This document shows, in pieces, positions 1 through 8,565 of a stretch of 64,000 bases of DNA. The notes under the pieces are model-generated. The model searched no databases. It was not told the origin of the DNA and saw nothing but the letters and a program-made list of their open reading frames with translations. Within the stretch, counting starts at the first letter, position 1. Every line of letters begins with the position of its first letter. A program made the position numbers and the translations under genes. Where the stretch lies: contig JAEYXR010000011.1 of the NCBI GenBank assembly GCA_023431215.1, positions 1 to 64,000 on the forward strand. Direction: 5' to 3'. This stretch comes from Bacillota bacterium. GTDB taxonomy: Bacteria; Bacillota; Clostridia; Oscillospirales; Ruminococcaceae.

Positions 1-648
1 ACCCAGACCGCCGCCATTTACCGTACCGGCAATAAAAATGGTAACCAGGGCAAAAATCATAATAACGCCCTGAAAAAAGTCAGAGGTACTTACTGCCAAA
101 AATCCGCCCATAAAGGTGTAAAGCACCACAATAAAAGCACCCAGCAGCATCATAGAGATATAACTGCCGCCAAACAGCGTGGCAAACAGCTTACCGCAGG
201 TAACAAAGCAGCTGGCGGTATACACTGAAAAAAACACCAAAGAGAATACGGCCGAGATAGTAAGGATAATCTTTTTTTCTTCCTTAAATCGGCGGCTGAA
301 AAATTCGGGAATGGTAATGGCATCCCCTGCAAGGGCAGAGTAGTTGCGCAGGCGTTTGGCCACCACCAGCCAGTTGATGTAGGTGCCAATGGCAAGGCCG
401 ATGGAGGTCCAGACGGCATCGGCAAGGCCGCACCAGTATGCCACACCGGGCAACCCCATAAGCAGCCACCCGCTCATGTCAGAGGCCTCGGCGCTCATGG
501 CGGTCACCCATGGGCCAAGACTGCGCCCGCCCAAAAAATAACTATGAGCGTTTTGATTGGCACGGCGCGCAAAGTAAAAACCGATGAAAACGGTGACAAG
601 AAGATAGGCCGACATGGCCAGCATGATTTGAAAAGATGCAGAATTCAA
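1..648 (-). CDS. putP: PutP-type Na+/solute (proline) symporter, 3' end cut by window edge
   Basis: This is the N-terminal 216 residues of a sodium:solute symporter (SSS family); the reading frame runs off the left edge. Residues 8-26 form the first membrane segment. Residues 51-68 read MSAEASDMSGWLLMGLPG, the PutP signature; Asp57 corresponds by motif to the Na+-binding Asp55 of E. coli PutP. Further hydrophobic segments follow. The start is TTG at 648-646, preceded by GGAGGG six bases upstream; the in-frame ATG at 624 lacks a site as good and would cut into the first membrane segment. The gene is divergent from hemW. Family is clear; proline as substrate is inferred from the closest signature, and pantothenate or another solute is possible. 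Confidence 0.88.
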   Translation of the reverse strand, partial: MNSASFQIMLAMSAYLLVTVFIGFYFARRANQNAHSYFLGGRSLGPWVTAMSAEASDMSGWLLMGLPGVAYWCGLADAVWTSIGLAIGTYINWLVVAKRLRNYSALAGDAITIPEFFSRRFKEEKKIILTISAVFSLVFFSVYTASCFVTCGKLFATLFGGSYISMMLLGAFIVVLYTFMGGFLAVSTSDFFQGVIMIFALVTIFIAGTVNGGGLG

Positions 649-819
649 ATAAAACCCTCCTAAACACGATATTCACATACATTACTCTACAGTTTTGTAC
701 TTTATAGCGGTACATTGCTAAAGTAATTAATGAAAATAAAGTAATTATACAGTATTATCAATTAATTTGCAAGAAGCATAATTGAATCATGCAAAAAATA
801 GAGGTATTATTTAACTTAT

Positions 820-848
820 TTGCCTAAAATGAAGGTAAAATATTATAA
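820..848 (+). promoter_or_regulatory. Putative sigma-A promoter for hemW
   Basis: TTGCCT at 820-825, a 17-base spacer and TTATAA at 843-848, about 45 bases before the hemW start. The divergent intergenic stretch (649-892) is very AT-rich and holds nothing else I can name. Confidence 0.4.
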
Positions 849-892
849 AAGGCCAATAATAAATAAAATATATACAGAAAGGTGGAGATAAA

Positions 893-2002
893 ATGAGTTT
901 ACAGCCGGTCAGCTTATACTTCCATGTTCCTTTTTGTCTAAAACGATGCCCTTATTGTGATTTTTACTCCACCACCAGCCTGGAAAAGCGCCAGGAGTTT
1001 GCCGATGCCTTGTGTCGTGCCATAGCAAATGCGCCATTGGAAGGCTATGAGGTGAAGACAATCTACTTTGGCGGCGGGACACCGTCACTGATGGGGTTAT
1101 TGCTGATTGAGGTGCTGGAGGCAGTAAAAAGGCAGGTTCCGGTGGCGGAGGATGTGGAAATCACCTTGGAAGCCAATCCCGGAGCAGTACAGAAGGCGGA
1201 GCTTTTTGCACTTCACAAGGCAGGGTTCAACCGCATCTCCTTTGGCCTACAGGCAGGAGAAGATGAAGGGCTGCATACTCTGGGCAGAATACACACGGCA
1301 GAAGAGGGCGCGGCGGCAGTAGCTTTGGCACGTCAGGCAGGGTTTGACAACATATCGGTAGATATTATGCTGGCAACCCCCGGGCAAGATAAGCAAAAAG
1401 CGGTGGCACTGGCAGAGTATACCGCCGACCTCGGGGTAGAGCATATCTCAGCGTATCTGCTGAAAATTGAAGCGGGCACACCCTTTGCCCGCAGCGGCAT
1501 AGAAAAAAACTGCCCCGGCGCCGATGAGGCCGCGGAGCTGTATCTGGCGGTGTGCCGACAGCTTAAAAAGCGGGGATACCAACACTACGAAATTTCTAAC
1601 TTTGCCCGCAGCGGATACCAAAGCAGACACAATAACGTGTATTGGAAGCTGGGGGAGTACTTGGGAATAGGCCCTTCGGCACATTCCTTTTTTGGGGGGC
1701 GTCGTTTTTACTTCCCGGCAGACCTGCAAGAATTTATGAACACCCGCCAACCGTGGCAGCTGGTGCAGGACGACGGAACAGGAGGGGACTGGGAGGAGCT
1801 GGTGATGCTCCGCCTTCGCCTGCAGGAGGGTTTACCCTTGGAGGAGGCACGCAGATTGGATGCAACGCGTACGGCTATGCTGGAGCGCAGGGCAAAACCC
1901 TTGGAAGCAGGTGGGCTCTTGACAATAAATCAGGATGTAATGAGGCTTAGTGAGGAGGGTTTTTTACTCTCCAACTCTGTGCTGACTGCACTGTTGGCAT
2001 AA
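893..2002 (+). CDS. hemW: Radical SAM heme chaperone HemW (coproporphyrinogen oxidase-like)
   Basis: The protein has 369 residues, normal for HemW. The radical-SAM cluster ligands are Cys15, Cys19 and Cys22 in the motif CLKRCPYCDF, followed by GGGTPS near residue 61 (SAM contact) and a HemN_C-type C-terminal domain from about residue 300. HemW proteins are often annotated as oxygen-independent coproporphyrinogen III oxidase, but the CxxxCxxC-D-F form fits heme-binding HemW rather than HemN. GGTGG lies seven bases before the ATG. In Clostridia hemW often sits near lepA/hrcA; here it stands alone after putP. Family call is firm; whether it delivers heme in this organism is unknown. Confidence 0.92.
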   Translation: MSLQPVSLYFHVPFCLKRCPYCDFYSTTSLEKRQEFADALCRAIANAPLEGYEVKTIYFGGGTPSLMGLLLIEVLEAVKRQVPVAEDVEITLEANPGAVQKAELFALHKAGFNRISFGLQAGEDEGLHTLGRIHTAEEGAAAVALARQAGFDNISVDIMLATPGQDKQKAVALAEYTADLGVEHISAYLLKIEAGTPFARSGIEKNCPGADEAAELYLAVCRQLKKRGYQHYEISNFARSGYQSRHNNVYWKLGEYLGIGPSAHSFFGGRRFYFPADLQEFMNTRQPWQLVQDDGTGGDWEELVMLRLRLQEGLPLEEARRLDATRTAMLERRAKPLEAGGLLTINQDVMRLSEEGFLLSNSVLTALLA

Positions 2003-2182
2003 AGGCGGCTAGGGTAATGGCGCTTTTATGGGGCGTGAAAGCCCATATTATAAAGTGAAGACGTTTGTGTTTTATTTTTAATAAATGAACCAAAGCGATA
2101 AAGTAGTGAGATATTGCCATAACCCATAGTGAGCAGAGATTATTAAAATATGGAAGAATCGTTGTTGAAACGGCTCCTTTCG
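2003..2182. other. Gene-free stretch between hemW and the yicC promoter
   Basis: This AT-rich spacer has a weak stem just after hemW (AAAGGCG near 2001 with CGCTTTT near 2021) that may act as a terminator. No convincing ORF or RNA motif is seen. Confidence 0.4.
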
Positions 2183-2212
2183 TTGACAAAGGCTTGCAAA
2201 ATCATGTAAAAT
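2183..2212 (+). promoter_or_regulatory. Sigma-A promoter of the yicC-remA-gmk block
   Basis: TTGACA at 2183-2188 is a perfect -35 box, followed after 18 bases by TAAAAT at 2207-2212. Transcription would begin near 2220, giving a leader of about 85 bases before yicC. Confidence 0.6.
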
Positions 2213-2304
2213 GATAAGATAGGAAAACTGGGTAGTTCTGCCCTTTATGAGACATTTGTAATATGGGATAGCAAAGAAAATTATCCCGGAATGGAGCAAG
2301 AGCC

Positions 2305-3183
2305 ATGATAAGAAGCATGACGGGCTATGGCAGGGCCCAGGACACTTTAAACGGCAAGGACATAACCGTAGAGGTACGCGCAGTAAACCATCGCTATTTT
2401 GAATTTAGTTCTCGTCTGCCCCGGGCTTATGGGTATTTGGATGATAAACTAAAGGGGCTGCTGCAAAGCGCTATTTCTCGGGGAAAGGTGGACCTGGGTG
2501 TTACCATTCAAACTTTGGACGGCCCCAGTACCGATGTTGTCATCAACAAGGCTCTGGCAGAGGACTATCTTAGTGCCCTAAGAGAGATGGGTGCAGAGCT
2601 TGGTCTGGAGGATGATATCACCCTGTCGGTTATGAGCCGCTTTGGTGATATTTTTTCGGTGCGCAAAGCTGCCGAGGACGAAGATCAGGTTTGGGCTGAT
2701 GTAAAAGCTGTGGCCCAGCAGGCAATTGATAAATTTGTAGAGATGCGCGGTACAGAGGGAGCAAGGCTGAAAGAGGATGTTTTAAGCCGCCTGATTACCA
2801 TTGAGGAGTGCGTTGCTAAGGTTGAGGAGCGTTCCCCCCAAACGGTGGCGGAATATCGCCAGCGGCTTACGGCAAAGCTTCAGGAAGTGCTGGAGAGCAC
2901 TGCAATTGACGAGCAGCGCATCCTTACCGAAGCGGCCATTATCTCGGAAAAGCTGGCGGTGGATGAAGAAACTGTGCGCCTGCGCAGCCACATTGCCCAG
3001 TTGCGCACCATTTTAGAAAGCCCCGAGCCCGTTGGGCGCAAGCTGGACTTTTTGGTGCAGGAGCTGAACCGAGAAGCCAACACCATTGGTAGCAAGGCTC
3101 AGGATGTTCTAATTGCCCGTGTGGTAGTAGACATAAAAAGCGAGATTGAAAAAATTCGTGAGCAGATTCAGAACATTGAATAA
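2305..3183 (+). CDS. yicC: YicC/YloC family endoribonuclease
   Basis: The protein has 292 residues and starts with MIRSMTGYGRA, the hallmark of the YicC family. It carries the family's N-terminal domain and a C-terminal DUF1732 domain with the LDFLVQELNREANTIGSKA stretch near the end. YicC proteins are endoribonucleases that act on RNA hairpins in E. coli; the exact target here is unknown. It is the first gene of the classical yicC-remA-gmk-rpoZ-coaBC-priA cluster and is preceded by a strong promoter at 2183. GGAG lies 10 bases ahead of the ATG. Very sure of family, moderately sure of biochemical role. Confidence 0.94.
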   Translation: MIRSMTGYGRAQDTLNGKDITVEVRAVNHRYFEFSSRLPRAYGYLDDKLKGLLQSAISRGKVDLGVTIQTLDGPSTDVVINKALAEDYLSALREMGAELGLEDDITLSVMSRFGDIFSVRKAAEDEDQVWADVKAVAQQAIDKFVEMRGTEGARLKEDVLSRLITIEECVAKVEERSPQTVAEYRQRLTAKLQEVLESTAIDEQRILTEAAIISEKLAVDEETVRLRSHIAQLRTILESPEPVGRKLDFLVQELNREANTIGSKAQDVLIARVVVDIKSEIEKIREQIQNIE

Positions 3184-3196
3184 AAGAGGTGTACCA

Positions 3197-3370
3197 ATGA
3201 ATGAGCTGATGAGCATTGCCGTAATGGGCGGCGCCGACGGCCCCACTGCCATCTATGTGGCAGCAAAAACAAGCCCCTGGGTTTGGGGTTCTGCAGCTTT
3301 CATTGTGGCAGGTATAATCTGGGTGTGTGTTCGCGCCGTAAAAAAGCATAAAAAAGGAAAGAACAAATGA
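3197..3370 (+). CDS. Small membrane protein with an OadB-like GGADGPT motif
   Basis: The predicted product has 57 residues. It begins MNELMSIAVMGGADGPTAIY, continues with one hydrophobic segment (about residues 26-46) and ends in a Lys-rich tail. G-G-A-D-G-P-T-A-I resembles the conserved Asp-containing signature of the beta subunit of Na+-translocating decarboxylases (OadB/GcdB), but the rest of that roughly 400-residue pump is absent. AGAGGTG lies before ATG 3197; an upstream in-frame ATG at 3146 would overlap yicC heavily and is less likely. Its stop overlaps the start of the next small gene (ATGA), so the two are probably co-translated. Function unknown. Confidence 0.7.
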   Translation: MNELMSIAVMGGADGPTAIYVAAKTSPWVWGSAAFIVAGIIWVCVRAVKKHKKGKNK

Positions 3371-3507
3371 GCCTTGGCAGTAATGTTTCCGTCGTGTTTG
3401 TTGTATCACAGCCAAGCCCGTGGAACATTGTTGCGGGGCTTGGTGCTGCGGCGGTTTTGGTGTGGGCAGGGCTTTGCCTGCTAAAAAAATACAGGAAAAG
3501 GAAGTAA
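3367..3507 (+). CDS. Small single-pass membrane protein, partner of the preceding gene
   Basis: The product has 46 residues: a short outer part, the tripeptide SPW at 17-19, a hydrophobic segment (about 21-40) and the basic tail KKYRKRK. The layout (SPW, membrane span, basic tail) repeats that of the preceding 57-residue protein, though the GGADGPT motif is missing, suggesting an old duplication. The ATG overlaps the previous stop by one base pair step (ATGA) and remA starts three bases after its own stop, so it is embedded in the operon. It is too short for most gene callers. Function unknown. Confidence 0.6.
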   Translation: MSLGSNVSVVFVVSQPSPWNIVAGLGAAAVLVWAGLCLLKKYRKRK

Positions 3508-3510
3508 AGC

Positions 3511-3777
3511 ATGAAGCTTATTAACATTGGCTTTGGCAACATGGTTTCTGCCAGCAGGCTGGTAGCCATTGTCAGCCCAGAGTCTGCTCCTATTAAGCGC
3601 ATTATTCAGGATGCACGCGACAGCGGCCGTCTGATTGATGCTACCTATGGACGGCGTACCCGTGCAGTTATCATTACCGACTCCGACCATGTCATCCTGT
3701 CGGCTGTGCAGCCCGAGACAGTAGCCAACCGTATTGTGGATTACGAGGACGAGGAGGAAATGGAAGAGAATGAATAA
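3511..3777 (+). CDS. remA: RemA-family DNA-binding regulator (DUF370)
   Basis: The protein has 88 residues and matches the RemA/YlzA family: MKLINIGFGNMVSASRLVAI at the start, then SAPIKRII and the RRTRAVIITDSDHVILSA core. In Bacillus subtilis RemA activates extracellular-matrix and osmoprotection genes by wrapping DNA as a ring-shaped oligomer. In non-Bacillus Clostridia the gene is conserved at this place beside yicC and gmk, but its targets are not established. The C-terminal acidic tail (DYEDEEEMEENE) is longer than usual. Its last codons overlap the gmk start. Family call is firm; matrix regulation here is inference. Confidence 0.9.
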   Translation: MKLINIGFGNMVSASRLVAIVSPESAPIKRIIQDARDSGRLIDATYGRRTRAVIITDSDHVILSAVQPETVANRIVDYEDEEEMEENE

Positions 3778-4381
3778 AAAAGGAATATTGGTGGTGTTCT
3801 CCGGGCCTTCCGGCGCTGGCAAGGGCACCATTTTGGCAGAATACCGCAAGCGCAATCCTCAAACTGTCTACTCCATTTCTGCCACAACCCGCAAGCCCCG
3901 TCCCGGAGAGATTGACGGAGTGCATTACCACTTTACCACCCGTGAAGTGTTTGAGCAGATGATACAAAACGGTGAGGTCATTGAGTATACCGAATATAAC
4001 GGCAATTACTACGGTTCGCCTACAGGGCCTATCCGTGTCGAGCTGGAAAAAGGCAACGATGTTATTTTAGAAATTGAAGTAAAAGGTGCTGCCCAGGTTC
4101 GCACCAAGTTTCCCCACGCACTGAGTATATTTGTGGTTCCGCCTACCTTTGAGGAGCTGCGCCGCCGCCTTACCGGCCGTGGAACAGAGACAGATGAGGA
4201 AATAAAAAACCGGTTGGAAACTGCCAAGCGTGAGGTTGCCATGGCACTGGACTACGACTATATCGTAGTCAACGACGTAGTTTCGGATGCTGCCGACCGT
4301 TTGGGTCATATCATTGAGTCGGCACGCTACAGCAAAAAGTTCAGCAGGGAATTTATTGAAGAAGTGCTGAGTCAGGCGTAA
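3770..4381 (+). CDS. gmk: Guanylate kinase
   Basis: Phosphorylates GMP (and dGMP) to GDP with ATP. The protein has 203 residues with the P-loop FSGPSGAGKGT at 10-20, the GMP-binding ATTRKPRPGEIDG and YHF segments, EYTEYNGNYYGSP, and DVILEIEVKGA for the base contact. ATG 3770 overlaps the remA stop, which fits translational coupling; an upstream in-frame start at 3734 would lie inside remA and adds no family sequence. It belongs to the yicC-remA-gmk-rpoZ operon. Confidence 0.96.
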   Translation: MNKKGILVVFSGPSGAGKGTILAEYRKRNPQTVYSISATTRKPRPGEIDGVHYHFTTREVFEQMIQNGEVIEYTEYNGNYYGSPTGPIRVELEKGNDVILEIEVKGAAQVRTKFPHALSIFVVPPTFEELRRRLTGRGTETDEEIKNRLETAKREVAMALDYDYIVVNDVVSDAADRLGHIIESARYSKKFSREFIEEVLSQA

Positions 4382-4527
4382 ACAGCCTTTTGCCGGCCTA
4401 CAATAGTAACACAAGGCAACAACGCAGACAATACTGTTTTGCCAATAAAGAAAGTAAGTGCCCGGGGTAAAAAACAAGTATGATTGCCCCGGGGTTAACC
4501 CCGTATGATGAATAGGAGTAAAATGCT

Positions 4528-4749
4528 ATGTTAAGACCTGCCATGTCCCAAATTTTAAAACCCGGTGAAAGCTATTACGAGTTTGTGGTTGCAGTTGCAC
4601 GCAAAGCCCGAGAAATTGCCTCGGATGCCGAAGAAAATAAGTACCCGCTGGAAGAAAAGCCTGTTACCATGGCTGTTCAAATGTTTGCCAGCGGAGAAGA
4701 AAAGCTTTCCAATATGGAAATTTCTATGGAGAAGCGCATAGAAGAATAA
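4528..4749 (+). CDS. rpoZ: RNA polymerase omega subunit
   Basis: A 73-residue protein starting MLRPAMSQILKPGESYYEFV, with the conserved VVAVARKAREIA helix that binds the beta-prime subunit. Length and position directly after gmk are typical. Omega helps fold and hold beta-prime in RNA polymerase. TAGGAG precedes the ATG. The gap from gmk (146 bases) holds a G/C-rich stem (CCCGGGG near 4461 and CCCCGGGG near 4487) that may attenuate or process the message. Confidence 0.9.
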   Translation: MLRPAMSQILKPGESYYEFVVAVARKAREIASDAEENKYPLEEKPVTMAVQMFASGEEKLSNMEISMEKRIEE

Positions 4750-4780
4750 AACATAGCACAGGAGCAAAGGGGGGATTGCC

Positions 4781-5986
4781 ATGTTCAGCGGTAAAAGTAT
4801 TTTGGTGGGGGTCTGCGGCGGCATTGCCGCCTACAAATCCGCCATGCTGGTCAGCGCGTTGGTAAAAGCAGGCGCTGACGTGGATGTGGTGATGACCCCC
4901 AATGCCACACAGTTTGTTGCGCCCCTCACCTTTGCCACGCTTACAGGGCACAAGGTACCGGTAGATACCTTTGAGCGTGTGGCAAGCTATGATGTGGAGC
5001 ATATCTCTCTGGCACAAAAGGCAGACCTTTGCGTAGTGGCGCCTGCCACTGCCAATGTCATTGCCAAGATGGCCCATGGCATTGCCGATGATATGCTCAC
5101 CACCACTTTGCTGGCTACCCGGTGCCCAAAGCTGGTGGCTCCCGCTATGAACACCGGTATGTGGGACAACCCCGCCACCCAGGAGAATATAGAAAAGCTG
5201 CGCAGCTGGGGTGTTGCATTTGCAGAACCCGGCAGTGGGCGTCTGGCCTGCGGTACCTTGGGCAAAGGCCGTATGGCCCAGCCGGAGGAAATATTGGATG
5301 CCATGGAGCCTTTGCTCACGTCTCAGGACATGAAAGGCGTTTGCGTGTTGATAACGGCAGGCCCCACACAGGAATCCCTTGACCCTGTGCGGTATCTTAC
5401 CAATCACTCCACAGGAAAGATGGGCTATGAGTTGGCCAGAGCCGCGCGAAACAGAGGTGCAGTGGTAACACTGGTCAGCGGCCCCTCTAATTTAAGTCCC
5501 CCCAATGGGGTGGAGCTGGTACAGGTTCAAAGCGCCGCCCAGATGTTTGAGGCGGTTAGCAGCCGAGCCCATGAGCAAGACATTATCATCAAAGCGGCAG
5601 CGGTGGCAGATTATACCCCGGTTACCGCCAGTGAAGAAAAGATAAAAAAATCAGGCAGCAGCCTGACATTGGAACTAAGCCGTACGGCGGATATTTTGGC
5701 ATGGCTGGGTGACCATAAAACACCAAACCAGGTGCTGGTGGGCTTTGCCATGGAAACACAAAATTTGCTGCAGAATGCAAAAGGCAAGCTGGAGCGTAAG
5801 CATGCGGATATGATAGTTGCCAACAGTTTGCGTACCCAGGGGGCCGGCTTTGGAGGAGACACCAATGTGGTAACCATGCTGACACAGAACGGCACGAAAG
5901 AAATGCCGCTGATGAGTAAGTATGATACAGCCTGCCGTGTACTGGATAAGGCACTGAAAATACGAAAGAAAAAACAAAGCCTGTAA
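4781..5986 (+). CDS. coaBC: Bifunctional CoaBC: phosphopantothenoylcysteine decarboxylase / phosphopantothenate-cysteine ligase
   Basis: Makes 4'-phosphopantetheine in CoA synthesis: the CoaB half joins cysteine to phosphopantothenate and the CoaC half decarboxylates the product. The 401 residues show the flavoprotein CoaC domain first: GGIAAYK near residue 12, the catalytic His in EHISLA, PAMNTGMW from residue 121 and the Cys flap LACGTLGKGRM. CoaB follows from about residue 187, with ITAGPTQESLDPVR, NHSTGKMG and a KKSG lysine motif. AAAGGGGGG precedes the ATG. Operon position between rpoZ and priA is classical. An AT/GC stem just past the stop (5972-6008) may be a weak terminator. Confidence 0.95.
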   Translation: MFSGKSILVGVCGGIAAYKSAMLVSALVKAGADVDVVMTPNATQFVAPLTFATLTGHKVPVDTFERVASYDVEHISLAQKADLCVVAPATANVIAKMAHGIADDMLTTTLLATRCPKLVAPAMNTGMWDNPATQENIEKLRSWGVAFAEPGSGRLACGTLGKGRMAQPEEILDAMEPLLTSQDMKGVCVLITAGPTQESLDPVRYLTNHSTGKMGYELARAARNRGAVVTLVSGPSNLSPPNGVELVQVQSAAQMFEAVSSRAHEQDIIIKAAAVADYTPVTASEEKIKKSGSSLTLELSRTADILAWLGDHKTPNQVLVGFAMETQNLLQNAKGKLERKHADMIVANSLRTQGAGFGGDTNVVTMLTQNGTKEMPLMSKYDTACRVLDKALKIRKKKQSL

Positions 5987-6043
5987 CAATAAACGGGCTT
6001 TTGTGTTACTGTTTTAAGAAAGATAAAGGGGAGGTGGCGGCTG

Positions 6044-8479
6044 TTGACAAGCGTGGCAAGGATTGCGGTGGAAAATGCCGCCTATCCCTTTGACAAGCTT
6101 TACGATTACGCCATCCCCCCCGGCATGGAGCTTTTGCCGGGGATGCGGGTGGCTGTACCTTTTGGTAGGGGCAGACAGCGTATGGGTCTTGTGGTGGAGC
6201 TGGCAAAAGAGCCGGAGAACCCGCAGCAGGCACTAAAAGAGGTGCTGATGGTTGCCGACAGTCAGCCGGTACTGACCCATGAGCTGTTGATGCTGCTGAA
6301 GTGGCTCAAAACCACCACCTACTGCACCTGGTTTGACGCATTAAAGGTGCTGCTGCCTGCGGGGTTTGGACAGCAGGTGCGCCGTGCCTATACAGTATGT
6401 CAGGGTACAGATGTGCCTGAGGAGTTGCTGAGCCAGACAAAAAAGCAGCTACTGAACCTGCTGCGCGGACGCCGCACCCCTGCCGGAGAAGATGACCTGT
6501 GTGAGGCCTTGGGGCTGGAGCGTCAAGTGCTTTTACCTGAGCTTTTAAAGCTGGAGGAGCAGGGGGCCATTGTGGGAGAAGAGGAGTTTCGCCGCAGGGT
6601 GCAGGACCAAAAACAGCTGATGGCGCGCCTTTGTGACGACTGGCAGGAAAAAAAGCTCACCGAAAAGCAGCGCCAGGTAGCAGACCTGCTGGAGCAGGTG
6701 GGCTTTGCCTCGGTAAAAGAGATTTGCTACTTTGCCGGTGTGGGCAAGGGTGTGGTAGACAAGCTGGTGGCAACAGGTGCGGCAGAATATTACGAGGAAG
6801 AAACCTACCGTGACCCCTACAAGGACTCCGTGGCAAAAAAGGCTGCTCCGGTGGAGCTTTCGCCGGAACAGCAGGAGGCTGCAGACAGCTTGTATCACCA
6901 CTGGCGTAAAGGCTACGGAGGAACAGCGCTGCTGTATGGTGTTACCGGCAGCGGCAAAACTCAGGTTTTTCTTACCCTTATTGATAAGGTGCTTGCCCAT
7001 GGGCAGGGGGCCATTGTACTGGTGCCCGAAATTTCACTGACGCCCCAGACCATTGAAAAATTTCAAAGCTACTACGGTAAGCGGGTAGCGGTGCTGCACA
7101 GCGGATTGAGCATGGCCCAACGGCTGGATGAGTGGAAGCGTGTCAGCCGGGGACTGGCTGATGTGGTGGTGGGTACCCGTTCTGCGGTATTTGCACCTGT
7201 GCCCCATCTGGGCCTTATTGTTATAGATGAAGAACAGGAACATACCTATAAGTCAGAGAGTTCACCGCGCTTTGATGCACGAGATGCGGCCAAGGCACGG
7301 ATGAAATATCACGGCGGACTCACGGTGCTGGCATCTGCCACCCCCTCGGTAGAGAGCTATTATGCTGCCCAAAAGGGAGAGTACCAGCTGGTTACACTAA
7401 AGGAACGTTATGGTGCGGCGCGTCTGCCGGATGTTACCATACTGGATATGGCAGGACAACCCCAGGCGGGAGGCGGACTTTCCCAGCAGCTTTGCGAGGA
7501 GCTGCTGCTGAATCTGGAGCGGGGGGAGCAGTCTATTCTGCTGATGAACCGCCGGGGCTACAGTACCCAGGTGGTATGCATGAGCTGCCATACCCCGGCT
7601 CAGTGTCCCAACTGCTCCATTGCCCTAAAGTTTCATGCTGCTAATGGACGGTTAATGTGTCACTACTGCGGCCACAGCCAGCCAGTTATGGGCAGCTGTC
7701 CCAGCTGCGGCAGCGAATATATGCGTTACGCAGGGCTTGGTACCCAAAAGGTAGAGGAAGAGCTGAAAGCACGTTTTCCTCAGGCACGGGTGCTGCGTAT
7801 GGACATGGATACTACCATGCAAAAGTTTAGCCACCAACGACATCTGGCCGATTTTGGCGCAGGCAAATATGATATTATGGTGGGCACCCAGATGGTGGCA
7901 AAGGGACTGGATTTTCCCAGAGTGACCCTTGTGGGTGTATTGGGCATTGACCAGGCGCTGTATAGCGATGACTTTAGAAGCTACGAGCGGGTATTTAGTC
8001 TCATTACTCAGGTGGTGGGACGCAGCGGGCGCAGTGACCTGCCGGGGCGGGCATTTTTGCAGACCTACACACCGGAAAACCCCATTCTCGCTGCAGCGGC
8101 AGCCCAGGACTATGAAGGCTTTTACCGGGAAGAGATTGAAACCAGGCGGCTGCACCTGTATCCGCCCTTCTGTGCACTGTTCTGCATCGGTATCACCTCC
8201 GAAAAACAGCAGGATGCAAAAAAAACCGCCGACAATGTTCAGCAGGAGCTGACCCATCGGCTCAAATCAGATTTTTCTCAGCTTCCTGCAAGATTGCTGG
8301 GGGTATCGGAGGCAGGTGTGCTGAAGGTGGCAGGGCGCTACCGCTACAAAGTACTGTTTAAAACGGTTCGCAGTGCAAAAACACGCCAACTGCTTTCTCA
8401 GCTTTTGCTGGACTGCTTAAAGGCCGCCCCAAAGGGTACCGGTATTTTTATAGACCCCAGCTATGACTGTAATTTTTAA
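6044..8479 (+). CDS. priA: Primosomal replication restart helicase PriA
   Basis: A 3'-to-5' helicase that reloads the replisome at collapsed forks. The 811 residues carry the N-terminal 3'-DNA-binding domain (AYPFDKLYDYAIP), Walker A GVTGSGKT at 299-306, Walker B IDEEQEHTYK, and the zinc module with CMSCHTPAQCPNC and CHYCG...CPSCG between the helicase lobes. The Walker B is DEEQ, not the textbook DEEH. The start is TTG at 6044 with GGGGAGGTGG before it; no ATG near it matches the family N-terminus. It follows coaBC and precedes def-fmt as in Bacillus. Confidence 0.95.
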   Translation: MTSVARIAVENAAYPFDKLYDYAIPPGMELLPGMRVAVPFGRGRQRMGLVVELAKEPENPQQALKEVLMVADSQPVLTHELLMLLKWLKTTTYCTWFDALKVLLPAGFGQQVRRAYTVCQGTDVPEELLSQTKKQLLNLLRGRRTPAGEDDLCEALGLERQVLLPELLKLEEQGAIVGEEEFRRRVQDQKQLMARLCDDWQEKKLTEKQRQVADLLEQVGFASVKEICYFAGVGKGVVDKLVATGAAEYYEEETYRDPYKDSVAKKAAPVELSPEQQEAADSLYHHWRKGYGGTALLYGVTGSGKTQVFLTLIDKVLAHGQGAIVLVPEISLTPQTIEKFQSYYGKRVAVLHSGLSMAQRLDEWKRVSRGLADVVVGTRSAVFAPVPHLGLIVIDEEQEHTYKSESSPRFDARDAAKARMKYHGGLTVLASATPSVESYYAAQKGEYQLVTLKERYGAARLPDVTILDMAGQPQAGGGLSQQLCEELLLNLERGEQSILLMNRRGYSTQVVCMSCHTPAQCPNCSIALKFHAANGRLMCHYCGHSQPVMGSCPSCGSEYMRYAGLGTQKVEEELKARFPQARVLRMDMDTTMQKFSHQRHLADFGAGKYDIMVGTQMVAKGLDFPRVTLVGVLGIDQALYSDDFRSYERVFSLITQVVGRSGRSDLPGRAFLQTYTPENPILAAAAAQDYEGFYREEIETRRLHLYPPFCALFCIGITSEKQQDAKKTADNVQQELTHRLKSDFSQLPARLLGVSEAGVLKVAGRYRYKVLFKTVRSAKTRQLLSQLLLDCLKAAPKGTGIFIDPSYDCNF

Positions 8480-8565
8480 AATTTGCCGGCTGTTAAGGTT
8501 TGTGGTTAAACGGCACGGTCTTACATACAGCATGTAAAATAATGAAACTTGGGAGGAATCATAAA

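Noticed and set aside
4724..5407. 227-codon minus-strand ORF opposite coaBC
   Set aside because: Antisense shadow of the CoaC domain.
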